Shown piece after piece: positions 7,342 to 14,621 of a DNA stretch of 17,798 bases; the stretch's first letter is position 1; every line of letters starts with the position of its first letter. This DNA is from Candidatus Tenderia sp. GTDB taxonomy: Bacteria; Pseudomonadota; Gammaproteobacteria; Tenderiales; Tenderiaceae. The stretch is from the NCBI GenBank assembly GCA_030148045.1, contig JASBUE010000083.1, positions 1 to 17,798 on the forward strand, in the 5' to 3' direction. The notes beneath the pieces were generated by a model, which was not told the origin of the DNA, searched no databases, and was given only the letters and a program-made list of their open reading frames with translations. The translations under genes were made by a program, and so were the position numbers.

Positions 7342-7938
7342 ATGCCTTGCCGACGCCGTAGCGTGGTCTTCGCTTGCCTGTGCCTGTTCTCAGCCGCCGT
7401 TCCCAGCCACGCCGCCGATCTCTACCGCTGGCAGGACGATCAAGGCAACGTGCATTATACCGACCGCGTGCCGCCCGAGTATGTCAAACACGGCTATCGC
7501 GTCATCAGTGAACACGGCATTACCATCCAGACCATTAAATCGGTTGATGAAATCGAAGCCGCCGCCCCACCCCCGGCCGGGCCAACCATGAACGACCGGC
7601 GCCTGCTGATGACCTACGGCAACGAAGCGGAGATCCTCGCCGCCCGCGAGCGCAAGCTCGACGATCTCCAGGCCCTGATTGAGCTGAACCGGGAAACCGT
7701 TTCCCTGCTCGAGATCCAGTTCCGCCAACTGGCCAAGGAGGCCGGCGATTACGAGAAGCAGGGACAACCGATTCCGGAACCCCTGCTGAACCGGATCGCC
7801 GCCACCCGCAAGAAGATCAATAAATACCAGGCCCGCCTGGAACAGCACACGGCAAAGCTGGAACAGACCGCCGCGGAATTCGACGACGACCTGCAGCGCT
7901 ATCGCGAACTGAGAAGCGTGATTGAGAAGGCGGAATAA
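7342..7938 (+). CDS. Exported DUF4124 domain protein with C-terminal coiled coil
   Basis: This 198-residue protein begins with a Sec-type signal peptide: basic RRR at 4-6, a hydrophobic core, and a likely cleavage after SHA (residue 24). The mature protein opens with LYRWQDDQGNVHYTDRVPP, the usual DUF4124 core (Y-x-W-x-D-x-x-G-x-x-H-Y-T/S-D). That domain is common in gammaproteobacterial periplasmic proteins and has no settled function. From about residue 88 the sequence is charged and heptad-like (repeated LEQ, KLEQ and RKKINKYQARLEQ-type segments), predicting a long coiled coil. No lipobox is seen. It lies alone between pyrE and argB. Its stop codon directly abuts the argB stop codon on the other strand. 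Confidence 0.8.
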   Translation: MPCRRRSVVFACLCLFSAAVPSHAADLYRWQDDQGNVHYTDRVPPEYVKHGYRVISEHGITIQTIKSVDEIEAAAPPPAGPTMNDRRLLMTYGNEAEILAARERKLDDLQALIELNRETVSLLEIQFRQLAKEAGDYEKQGQPIPEPLLNRIAATRKKINKYQARLEQHTAKLEQTAAEFDDDLQRYRELRSVIEKAE

Positions 7939-8832
7939 TCAGCCGTGAATCAGAGTGCCGATACCCTGGTCGGTAAACAGCTCCAGCAGCACGGCGTGTT
8001 CCACGCGCCCGTCGATGATGTGCACCGCCCGCACGCCACCCTGGGCGGCCTCCAGGGCGCAACGGATCTTGGGCAGCATGCCGCCGTAGATCGTCCCGTC
8101 GGCAATCAGCGCGCTGACCTGGCCGGCGCTCAATCCGGTGAGGATATTATCCTGCTTATCCAAAATGCCCGGCGTGTTGGTCAACAGGATCAGTTTCTCG
8201 GCGCACAGCACCTCGGCCAGTTTGCCGGCCACCAGGTAGGCGTTGATGTTGTAGGACTGGCCGTCCTCGCCCACACCGATGGGCGCAATCACGGGAATGA
8301 AGTCGCTGTGCACCAGCATGTCCACCACGCCGCTGTCAATGGAGGCCACCTCGCCCACGTGGCCGATGTCGATGATCTCGGGCGTGTTCATCTCCGGCGC
8401 ATCGCGTTCGAAGCGAAGCTTGCGCGCCCGGATCAGGTCGCCGTCCTTGCCCGTCAGCCCGACGGCGCGGCCGCCGTGCTGGTTGATCAGGTTGACGATC
8501 TCCTTGTTGACCAGGCCACCCAGCACCATCTCCACTACATCCATGGTCTCGCGATCGGTGACGCGCATGCCCTGGACGAACTCGGTCTCCTTGCCGATGC
8601 GCTTGAGCAGATTGCCGATCTGGGGCCCGCCGCCGTGTACCACCACCGGATTGATGCCCACCAGCTTCATCAACACCACATCACGGGCGAAGCTGTTTTT
8701 CAGGGCGTCATCAACCATGGCATTGCCGCCGTATTTGATCACCAGGGTCTTGCCGGAAAAACGGCGGATATAGGGCAGCGCCTCGGTCAACACCTTGGCC
8801 ACGTTCATGGCCTCGTCTTTCACTAATGTCAT
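7939..8832 (-). CDS. argB: Acetylglutamate kinase (catalytic Asp replaced by Tyr)
   Basis: ArgB phosphorylates N-acetyl-L-glutamate with ATP, the second step of arginine synthesis. The 297 residues fit the longer, arginine-sensitive family type. Visible: VIKYGGNAM with the catalytic Lys near residue 33, VVHGGGPQIG, FVQGMRVTD, GLTGKDGDLI, VIAPIGVGEDG, LILLTNTPGILD, and DGTIYGGMLPKI. The NINAD motif, whose Asp corresponds to catalytic Asp162 of E. coli, reads NINAY: codon TAC for Tyr199 at 8236-8238. That one change should badly reduce activity if real. Start ATG 8832 gives MTLVKDEA, matching the Pseudomonas protein; ATG 8808 is a less likely alternative. The gene follows algC by 25 bases and closes the coaBC-dut-algC-argB run. 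Confidence 0.94.
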   Translation of the reverse strand: MTLVKDEAMNVAKVLTEALPYIRRFSGKTLVIKYGGNAMVDDALKNSFARDVVLMKLVGINPVVVHGGGPQIGNLLKRIGKETEFVQGMRVTDRETMDVVEMVLGGLVNKEIVNLINQHGGRAVGLTGKDGDLIRARKLRFERDAPEMNTPEIIDIGHVGEVASIDSGVVDMLVHSDFIPVIAPIGVGEDGQSYNINAYLVAGKLAEVLCAEKLILLTNTPGILDKQDNILTGLSAGQVSALIADGTIYGGMLPKIRCALEAAQGGVRAVHIIDGRVEHAVLLELFTDQGIGTLIHG

Positions 8833-8857
8833 TGCTCTTTACCGTTCAACGATGTTT

Positions 8858-11515
8858 CTAAAAAGGGAGTTCCAGTTGCGGCGCGAAGCGGCTCAGCTGT
8901 AGCTTGAACAGGGTCTGGATATGCGCCAGCGCCTCCTCGTTCTGCGCCTCGAAGCGGAAACTCAAACAGGGCGTGGTGTTGGAGGCCAGCACCAGCCCCC
9001 AACCATCCTTGAACTCCGCCCGCACCCCGTCGATCAGGATCAGCTGTGCCTCTGGCAGATCGATCTCCCGGACCAGCTTCTCCATCAGTCTGTGGTGTTC
9101 ACCCTCCGCCATACGCACCAGGATCTCGGGGGTACCGAGGGCATCGGGCAACTCGGCAAACACGGCGTGGCTGGGGCGCTCGTCCTGCGACAGGATCTCC
9201 AGCAGGCGCACCGCGGCATAAAGACCGTCGTCGAAACCGTACCAGCGATCGTTGAAAAAGACATGGCCTCTCAGCTCACCGGCCAGCAGCGCGCCGCTCT
9301 CCTTCAGCTTGGCCTTCATCAGCGAGTGGCCCGCCTTCCACATGAGCGGCCGTCCGCCGGCCTGTTCGATGAAACGGTGCAGATGCCGGCTGGATTTCAC
9401 GTCGTAGACCACCCGGGCACCGGGGTGCTGTTTAAGCAGCTGCCGGGCATACAACATCAACAGCCGGTCGGGCCAGATGATCTTGCCCTGCGAATCCACC
9501 ACGCCGAGGCGGTCACCGTCGCCGTCAAAGGCCAGCCCCACATCGGCCTCATGCTGCTTCACGGCGGCGATCAGCCCCTGCAGATTGACCGGCTGGCTGG
9601 GATCGGGATGGTGACTGGGAAACTCGCCATCCACCTCGCAGCACAGCTCGACCACCTCGCAGCCCATGCTGCGCAGCTGGCCCGGCACCACCACGGCGGC
9701 GACACCGTTGCCGCAATCTACCACCACCTTCAGGCTGCGGTCGAAACGGGCGTCGGCGTGAATCCGGGCGGCATAGTCGGAAATCAGTTCCTGCTGCATG
9801 TAGCTGCCCTCGCCGACGGAAAAATCCGCCGCCTGGATGCGACGATGGATCTGCCGGATCCCCTCCTCGGCCAGGGCCTCGCCCTGCAAGACCAGCTTAA
9901 AGCCATTATAGGTGGAGGGGTTGTGGCTGCCGGTCACCATCACCGCAGAGCGGGTGTTGAGATAATGGGTGGCGAAATAGACCACCGGCGTCGGCACCCG
10001 GCCGATGTCGATGACATCGCGGCCACTCTCGCACAAGCCCTTGATCAGCGCCTTGGCCAACGACTCGCTGGAGAGCCGGCCATCACGCCCCACCACCACG
10101 CTCTGCTCACCGCGCTCCCAGGCCTCGGTGCCGAAGGCACGGCCAATCTGATAGGCGATGTCGGGGGTCAGCGTTTCACCCACCACACCGCGGATATCGT
10201 AGGCGCGAAAGATCGATGCTGGCACCTCCTCCAGCGCGGCTGGTGGCGCCGCCGCTTCGGCCATGCCGAGTTCGGCCGGCTCACCCGCCGGCCCGGCTTT
10301 CGGCCGCTCGGGCGGAGCGCCCTTATCGTTGACATCGCCCGGCACATGTTTTTCCCCACCTTCCCTGATCTCGATCGCGTCTTTGTTCTGGTACAGGAGA
10401 TCGGCATAGGCACGCTCGAACTCCTTGCGCCACAACTCGGACGCCTCGGCTGCGCTACGCTTAGAAGCGGATGATTTCCGGACGGCGGCGGGCGGTGCTG
10501 CAGGTGCGTCCGTCGACCAATTCAGATTCTGCAGATTATTGAGAGTCGGCTGCAACTCGCCCAGGGGAGTCACATAGCTCTTGCCCATCCATTTGCCGCT
10601 GAGACGATCGCGCACATAGCCGAACAGGACGTTGGCGCTGGCGATCATAGCCCGGTCCATCATGCGGCGGAATACCGCCATCATCAGCGCCAGCACGATG
10701 ACAATCCCGATAAAGGTGAGCCAGTAAAAGCTACGCCAGTCCATGCCCAGTATCTGCCAACCGCTGGGCGCCTCCCAATAGGACAGACGCCAGTCGGCGG
10801 CGTCGAATGATGCCCTGTCGAGCTGGCCGTTTGCCTTGACCGCTGCATCGCCCCAGCTGAGAAAGGTCTCCACCGAATCGTCGCTCAGCACCTGGTTCAG
10901 TTCCAGGCGGGCTTCGGCGACGGCCAGACGCTTCACCGCCTCGGCAAACACCGCGCCGTCGAAGCGCGCCAGGACGAAACCCACCACGGCGCCGCCCCGC
11001 TTGAACGGGCGCACCAGATCGAGGTGGCTGTCGCCGCCTTGCAGTGTGTGATATTCGAGACGCGGTTGGCGTCCCTCCTCCGCCTCGTAGACCAGATCCA
11101 GTTCGGAAAAACTCAATTGCGGATACGGCCCGGCCAGGCCTTTTTCTTCGCCGCGGGCGAACAGCGTCACCGTTTCCGCATCGATCATTTCAGCAAGGTC
11201 TTCCTGGCGCGCCTCGCGGCCGGCGGGATCGTTCACCAGCGCCACCAGCTTGGGGTCAGCGGCCAACAGGTCCACACGCTCGACATAATGTTTCAGGAGC
11301 ATCTCGATATCATTGTGGAGACGCTCCTTGGCAGTGGCGGCATGACTGGCGATATCCTTCTTTTCCCGTGCATCGATTACCAGGTAGGCCGCCGCCGCCA
11401 ACACAAACAGGGCGGTAATACCACCGAGGCAGGCCCTGACGGCCAGGGACAGCAATGAGCCCTGCTGATATCCGCTTTGGCCCCTAGCCGTTTGCTGCTC
11501 GCGCCTGTTCAGCAT
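8858..11515 (-). CDS. algC: Phosphomannomutase/phosphoglucomutase with membrane-anchored N-terminal region
   Basis: An 885-residue protein. The C-terminal 455 residues are an alpha-D-phosphohexomutase that interconverts 6- and 1-phosphates of mannose or glucose for LPS and exopolysaccharide. Motifs: SIFRAYDIRG at the domain start (about 433), phosphoserine loop TGSHNPSTYNGFK with Ser530, Mg loop DGDGDR at 664-669, sugar loop GELRGH at 746-751 and phosphate loop RFEAQNEEA. The sugar loop is normally GExSGH; Arg749 (AGA, 9269-9271) replaces Ser. The N-terminal half has a transmembrane helix (about 24-47), an exported domain of about 215 residues, a second helix (about 264-287), then an Ala/Pro/Glu-rich linker. 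Long AlgC forms are also found in pseudomonads. Start ATG 11515 lies 13 bases after dut; a frame opening at 11695 overlaps dut and is rejected. Confidence 0.92.
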   Translation of the reverse strand: MLNRREQQTARGQSGYQQGSLLSLAVRACLGGITALFVLAAAAYLVIDAREKKDIASHAATAKERLHNDIEMLLKHYVERVDLLAADPKLVALVNDPAGREARQEDLAEMIDAETVTLFARGEEKGLAGPYPQLSFSELDLVYEAEEGRQPRLEYHTLQGGDSHLDLVRPFKRGGAVVGFVLARFDGAVFAEAVKRLAVAEARLELNQVLSDDSVETFLSWGDAAVKANGQLDRASFDAADWRLSYWEAPSGWQILGMDWRSFYWLTFIGIVIVLALMMAVFRRMMDRAMIASANVLFGYVRDRLSGKWMGKSYVTPLGELQPTLNNLQNLNWSTDAPAAPPAAVRKSSASKRSAAEASELWRKEFERAYADLLYQNKDAIEIREGGEKHVPGDVNDKGAPPERPKAGPAGEPAELGMAEAAAPPAALEEVPASIFRAYDIRGVVGETLTPDIAYQIGRAFGTEAWERGEQSVVVGRDGRLSSESLAKALIKGLCESGRDVIDIGRVPTPVVYFATHYLNTRSAVMVTGSHNPSTYNGFKLVLQGEALAEEGIRQIHRRIQAADFSVGEGSYMQQELISDYAARIHADARFDRSLKVVVDCGNGVAAVVVPGQLRSMGCEVVELCCEVDGEFPSHHPDPSQPVNLQGLIAAVKQHEADVGLAFDGDGDRLGVVDSQGKIIWPDRLLMLYARQLLKQHPGARVVYDVKSSRHLHRFIEQAGGRPLMWKAGHSLMKAKLKESGALLAGELRGHVFFNDRWYGFDDGLYAAVRLLEILSQDERPSHAVFAELPDALGTPEILVRMAEGEHHRLMEKLVREIDLPEAQLILIDGVRAEFKDGWGLVLASNTTPCLSFRFEAQNEEALAHIQTLFKLQLSRFAPQLELPF

Positions 11516-11528
11516 GGTATCAGCCGTC

Positions 11529-11984
11529 TCAGTGACGCCCGGTATGACCAAAACCACCCTCGCCGCGATGACTCTCCTCGAACTCGCCGACGATGTCGAA
11601 TTCGGCCCGCACCACCGGCACGAACACCAGCTGGGCGATACGCTCCCCCACCCTGACTTCGAAGGGTTCCTGGCCGCGATTCCAGCAGGAGACAAACAAC
11701 TGGCCCTGATAATCGGAATCGATCAGCCCCACCAGATTGCCCAGCACGATGCCGTGCTTGTGACCCAGCCCGGAACGGGGCAGGATCACCGCAGCCAGCG
11801 CCGGGTCACCGAGGTGAATGGCGATGCCGGTGGGGATCAGTTCAGTATCACCGGGATTGAGCATGATTGGCTCATCGATACAGGCGCGCAGGTCCATGCC
11901 CGCGGCGCCGTGAGTGGCGTAATGGGGCAGCGGGAACGCCGTACCGATCCGGTCATCGAGAATTTTGACTTGTACTTTTTGCAT
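11529..11984 (-). CDS. dut: Deoxyuridine 5'-triphosphate nucleotidohydrolase (dUTPase)
   Basis: Dut hydrolyses dUTP to dUMP and pyrophosphate, keeping uracil out of DNA and supplying dUMP for thymidylate. The 151 residues are exactly the size of the homotrimeric E. coli enzyme. All five dUTPase motifs are present in order: AGMDLRA; PRSGLGHKHGI; GLIDSDYQGQL with the catalytic Asp; RIAQLVF; and the C-terminal P-loop-like arm RGEGGFGHTGR. The start ATG 11984 lies inside the end of coaBC, overlapping by 32 bases in another frame; the N terminus MQKVQVKILDDRIG aligns with the E. coli start, so the overlap looks real. The coaBC-dut pairing is widely conserved in gammaproteobacteria. Confidence 0.97.
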   Translation of the reverse strand: MQKVQVKILDDRIGTAFPLPHYATHGAAGMDLRACIDEPIMLNPGDTELIPTGIAIHLGDPALAAVILPRSGLGHKHGIVLGNLVGLIDSDYQGQLFVSCWNRGQEPFEVRVGERIAQLVFVPVVRAEFDIVGEFEESHRGEGGFGHTGRH

Positions 11985-13179
11985 GGTACCTCTCAGCGAT
12001 AATCGCGATTAACTCCCGCGCCACGACGGCCTTGTCGGCGCGCGGTATCTCCTGTTTGCCGTCCACCCAGAAGAGCGTCAGGGCGTTGTCATCGGCATTG
12101 AAACCCAATCCTTCGCCGACCCAGTTGGCGGCGATCATGTCCAGATGCTTACGCTGCAGCTTGTCCACGGCATGGGCCTCAAGCGCGCTCGTTTCGGCGG
12201 CGAAGCCCACGGTGAACGGCCGATTAGCCATGCCGGCCACCGTGGCAAGAATATCCTCGGTGCGCTCCAACGGCAGGTTCAGTTCCGCGGCGCGCTTTTT
12301 CATCTTCTCGTCCTGCGCCCGGCGCGGACGGTAGTCGGCCACGGCGGCGGCGGCAATGAATATCTGACACGCACCGACCTGCTCCTGCACCGCCTGCGAC
12401 ATCTCGGCGGCGGTTTCGACTCGCCGACAGCTTACCCCGCGCGGACAGTCCAGCGCGGTGGGACCACTGACCAACACCACCTCGGCCCCGGCGGCCAGCG
12501 CGGCCGCGGCCGCGGCATAGCCCATTTTGCCGGAGCTGTGATTGCTGATATAGCGCACCGGATCGATAGCCTCGCGCGTCGGCCCGGCGGTCACCAGCAC
12601 CCGGCAGGCGGCCAAGGGGCCCTGGCGCAGATGATCGACCAGGGCCTGGATCAGGTCATCGGGCTCGAGCATGCGCCCGGCGCCGGTTTCGCCGCAGGCC
12701 TGCTCGCCCGCCGCCGGCCCCAACAGGCTGACACCGCGCTGTTGCAGCAACTGGCAATTGACCCGGGTCGCCGGATGGGCCCACATCACCCGGTTCATAG
12801 CGGGCGCCACGAACAGCGATGCCTCGGTGGCCAAACACAGGGTGGTCAACAGGTCATCCGCCAGGCCCTGAGCCAGGCGGGCGATAACGTTGGCGCTGGC
12901 CGGCGCCACCAGCACCGCGTCGGCCCAGCGCGCCAGTTCGATATGGCCCATGGCCGCCTCGGCGTTGGGATCGAGCAGATCGCTATGTACCGGATTGCCC
13001 GACAGGGCCTGCAGGGTCAAGGGGGTGATGAATTCCCGCGCCGCCGGCGTCATCACCACGCGCACCTCGGCGCCCGCCTGACGCAGGCGCCGCACCAGTT
13101 CGGCGCTCTTGTAGGCCGCGATGCCCCCGCTGATCCCGACGATGATACGACGGCCTCCCAGGCCCGTGACTGACGGCAA
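11953..13179 (-). CDS. coaBC: Bifunctional phosphopantothenoylcysteine decarboxylase / phosphopantothenate-cysteine ligase
   Basis: CoaBC (Dfp) performs two consecutive steps of coenzyme A synthesis. The CoaC half (about 1-190) is an FMN flavoprotein: GISGGIAAYKS, His79 in MGHIELARWAD, the PASAN motif at 93-97, PAMNRVMW at 126-133, and catalytic Cys162 in ACGETGAGRM. The CoaB half (about 190-408) has VLVTAGPTREAIDPVRYISN, SSGKMG, IAAAAVADYRP, an EKMKK segment with the conserved Lys, and GFAAET. Length 408 is usual. The start is a TTG codon at 13177-13179, backed by a perfectly placed AGGAG (13186-13190) six bases upstream; no better ATG exists nearby. It begins the coaBC-dut-algC-argB run and is divergent from radC. 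Confidence 0.96.
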   Translation of the reverse strand: MPSVTGLGGRRIIVGISGGIAAYKSAELVRRLRQAGAEVRVVMTPAAREFITPLTLQALSGNPVHSDLLDPNAEAAMGHIELARWADAVLVAPASANVIARLAQGLADDLLTTLCLATEASLFVAPAMNRVMWAHPATRVNCQLLQQRGVSLLGPAAGEQACGETGAGRMLEPDDLIQALVDHLRQGPLAACRVLVTAGPTREAIDPVRYISNHSSGKMGYAAAAAALAAGAEVVLVSGPTALDCPRGVSCRRVETAAEMSQAVQEQVGACQIFIAAAAVADYRPRRAQDEKMKKRAAELNLPLERTEDILATVAGMANRPFTVGFAAETSALEAHAVDKLQRKHLDMIAANWVGEGLGFNADDNALTLFWVDGKQEIPRADKAVVARELIAIIAERYHAKSTSQNSR

Positions 13180-13185
13180 GTTCGA

Positions 13186-13190
13186 CTCCT
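13186..13190 (-). promoter_or_regulatory. Shine-Dalgarno site deciding the TTG start of coaBC
   Basis: On the minus strand AGGAG sits six bases upstream of the TTG at 13177-13179. The next residues quickly lead into GRRIIVGISGG, the family N terminus, so the rare TTG start is well supported. Confidence 0.7.
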
Positions 13191-13277
13191 AATGGCGCGA
13201 TTGAATTAAGAGGGATAACATACCACTCTCGGGGGAATAAATCGAAGCACAACAACCAATTCGATGAGGGTAGGCAG

Positions 13278-13952
13278 ATGGCGATTACCGATTGGCCGGT
13301 GGACGAACGGCCGCGCGAGAAACTGTTGCAACGGGGCCCGGCCGCCCTCTCGGATGCGGAGCTGCTGGCCATCTTCCTGCGCACCGGCATCAGCGGCAAG
13401 ACCGCCGTCGATCTGGCGCGCGAACTGCTGGATGAGTTCGGCGGCCTGCGCGCCCTGCTGGATGCCAATCAGCAAAGCTTTTGTCGCGCCAAAGGTCTGG
13501 GCATGGCCAAGTTCGTGCAACTGCAGGCTACCCTGGAGATGGGGCGGCGCCACCTGGACGAACGGCTGCGCCGCGGCGCCGCCCTCACCAGCCCGCAGGA
13601 CACCCGCCGCTTTCTCTGCGCCCGCCTGCGCGATTACCCGCACGAGGTCTTCGCCGGGCTGTTCTTGGATAACCGCCACCGCGTGATTCGCTTCGAGGAA
13701 CTGTTCGCCGGCACCATCGACGGCGCCAGCGTCTATCCGCGCGAAGTGGTCAAGCGCGCCCTGCACCACAACGCCGCGGCGGTGATCGTGGCCCACAACC
13801 ACCCCTCCGGCATCGCCGAGCCGAGTCTTGCCGACCACCAGATCACTCAACGCCTGCGCGATGCCTTGGGCCTGGTGGACATCCGTTTACTGGATCACTT
13901 CGTGGTCGGCGACGGCCAGGTGACCTCGTTTGCCGAAAACGGGCTGCTGTGA
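13278..13952 (+). CDS. radC: RadC family JAMM/MPN+ domain protein
   Basis: The 224-residue RadC protein has an N-terminal helix-hairpin-helix-like region (ALSDAELLAIFLRTGISGKTA, then AKGLGMAKFVQLQA at about 74-87). A JAMM metalloprotease-like domain follows: upstream Glu in FEELFAGTIDG, zinc ligands His173 and His175 in HNHPSG, and Asp186 in the following segment. The metal-binding pattern is complete. The name comes from an old radiation-sensitivity assignment later traced to recG in E. coli; the true role is unresolved. GAGGGTAGG just upstream supports ATG 13278. The gene is divergent from coaBC with 98 bases between, the conserved arrangement in gammaproteobacteria, and is followed by a terminator-like palindrome before rpmB. 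Confidence 0.95.
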   Translation: MAITDWPVDERPREKLLQRGPAALSDAELLAIFLRTGISGKTAVDLARELLDEFGGLRALLDANQQSFCRAKGLGMAKFVQLQATLEMGRRHLDERLRRGAALTSPQDTRRFLCARLRDYPHEVFAGLFLDNRHRVIRFEELFAGTIDGASVYPREVVKRALHHNAAAVIVAHNHPSGIAEPSLADHQITQRLRDALGLVDIRLLDHFVVGDGQVTSFAENGLL

Positions 13953-13968
13953 GAAATTCGGCTAAGCG

Positions 13969-14040
13969 GCTGTTTTGGCAGCGAATCGTCACCGAGCCGC
14001 GCCGGCCGGCGAGATTATTTTCCTGCCAAAACAGCTTTTT
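13969..14040 (+). terminator. Long-loop palindrome with T-run after radC
   Basis: GCTGTTTTGGCAG (13969-13981) is repeated exactly in reverse complement at 14023-14035 and followed by TTTTT (14036-14040). The 41-base loop contains a GC-rich self-complementary stretch (GCCGGCCGGC around 14001-14010). The T-run points to rho-independent termination of radC, though the loop is longer than usual. Confidence 0.55.
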
Positions 14041-14042
14041 AC

Positions 14043-14072
14043 TTGAAACCATCCCGGCAAATCTGGTATAAA
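14043..14072 (+). promoter_or_regulatory. Promoter of rpmB-rpmG
   Basis: TTGAAA (14043-14048) and TATAAA (14067-14072) are separated by 18 bases, with an extended -10 TGG directly upstream. Transcription would begin near 14079, giving a leader of about 49 bases. It starts three bases after the T-run of the radC terminator, insulating the ribosomal protein pair from radC. Confidence 0.7.
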
Positions 14073-14127
14073 TTCGCCCTTCCTGCGCCGCAGCAGCGTC
14101 AAAAGAATTCATTTTGGAGAAAGACTC

Positions 14128-14364
14128 ATGTCGAGAGTATGTCAGGTGACGGGCAAGCGCCCGATGGTCGGGAACAATGTCTCCAATGCCAACAACAAAA
14201 CCAAGCGCCGTTTTCTGCCCAACCTTCACACCCACCGTTTCTGGGTGGAGGGCGAAAAGCGCTGGGTGAAACTGCGCGTGTCGTCACACGGGATGCGCAT
14301 CATCGACAAGCGCGGCATCGATAACGTGCTGGCCGATATCCGTGCCCGCGGCGAGAAGATTTAA
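14128..14364 (+). CDS. rpmB: 50S ribosomal protein L28
   Basis: L28 is a 78-residue basic component of the large ribosomal subunit. The sequence MSRVCQVTGKRP, GNNVSNANNKTKRRFLP, and the C-terminal RIIDKRGIDNVLADIRARGEK match the family over its full length. The nearly invariant His of VSHAN is Asn20 here (AAT at 14185-14187). The GGAGA-type site of the preceding leader (TTTTGGAGAAAG) is well placed for ATG 14128. It is co-transcribed with rpmG, 12 bases downstream, the usual order. Confidence 0.98.
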   Translation: MSRVCQVTGKRPMVGNNVSNANNKTKRRFLPNLHTHRFWVEGEKRWVKLRVSSHGMRIIDKRGIDNVLADIRARGEKI

Positions 14365-14376
14365 GGAGACCGAATC

Positions 14377-14544
14377 ATGGCAAAGAGTGCACGCGAAAAG
14401 ATCCGACTGGTGTCTTCCGCCGGTACCGGTCACTTCTATACCACCGACAAGAACAAGCGCAACATGCCCGAAAAGATGGAGATCAAGAAATTCGATCCCG
14501 TGGTACGCAAGCATGTGATGTACAAGGAAGCCAAGATCAAGTAA
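14377..14544 (+). CDS. rpmG: 50S ribosomal protein L33
   Basis: L33 is a 55-residue large-subunit protein. Translation gives MAKSAREKIRLVSSAGTGHF, then YTTDKNKRNMPEKMEIKKFD and PVVRKHVMYKEAKIK, a full-length gammaproteobacterial L33. It lacks the zinc-binding CxxC pairs, so it is the zinc-independent type. AAGGAGA overlaps the rpmB stop codon and lies about nine bases upstream of ATG 14377, so translation is likely coupled. A strong terminator follows 23 bases after the stop. Confidence 0.98.
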   Translation: MAKSAREKIRLVSSAGTGHFYTTDKNKRNMPEKMEIKKFDPVVRKHVMYKEAKIK

Positions 14545-14567
14545 TCAAGCCGCTTGATCGCTTCCAC

Positions 14568-14593
14568 AAAAAACCCGCTGCAGCGGGTTTTTT
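14568..14593. terminator. Bidirectional rho-independent terminator between rpmG and argJ
   Basis: An 11-base perfect stem, AAAAAACCCGC (14568-14578) with GCGGGTTTTTT (14583-14593), closes a TGCA loop. The plus strand ends in a T-run for rpmG. The minus strand also ends in a T-run, so the same hairpin can stop argJ, whose stop codon is 29 bases away. Confidence 0.9.
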
Positions 14594-14621
14594 GTTTGCA
14601 GCAGACCAATAGGAAGCTGAA

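Noticed and set aside
7945..8826. 293-codon plus-strand reading frame opposite argB
   Set aside because: Mirror of the argB codons over nearly its whole length, with His/Gln-rich translation and no family features.
8921..10474. 517-codon plus-strand reading frame opposite algC
   Set aside because: It lies fully antisense to a conserved enzyme domain, has a His/Gln/Gly-rich composition typical of reverse-read GC-rich codons, and matches no family I recognise.
11516..11695. Extended algC start
   Set aside because: Would overlap dut extensively and encodes Ser/Trp/Cys-rich sequence antithetical to a normal N terminus; ATG 11515 just after dut is better.
12145..13173. 342-codon plus-strand reading frame opposite coaBC
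   Set aside because: Antisense shadow of CoaBC, which has all catalytic motifs; the translation is low-complexity Gly/Arg/His.
14544..14558. Small ATCAAG/CTTGAT hairpin at the rpmG stop codon
   Set aside because: Six base pairs with a three-base loop and no T-run; the strong terminator at 14568-14593 explains the end of the transcript.
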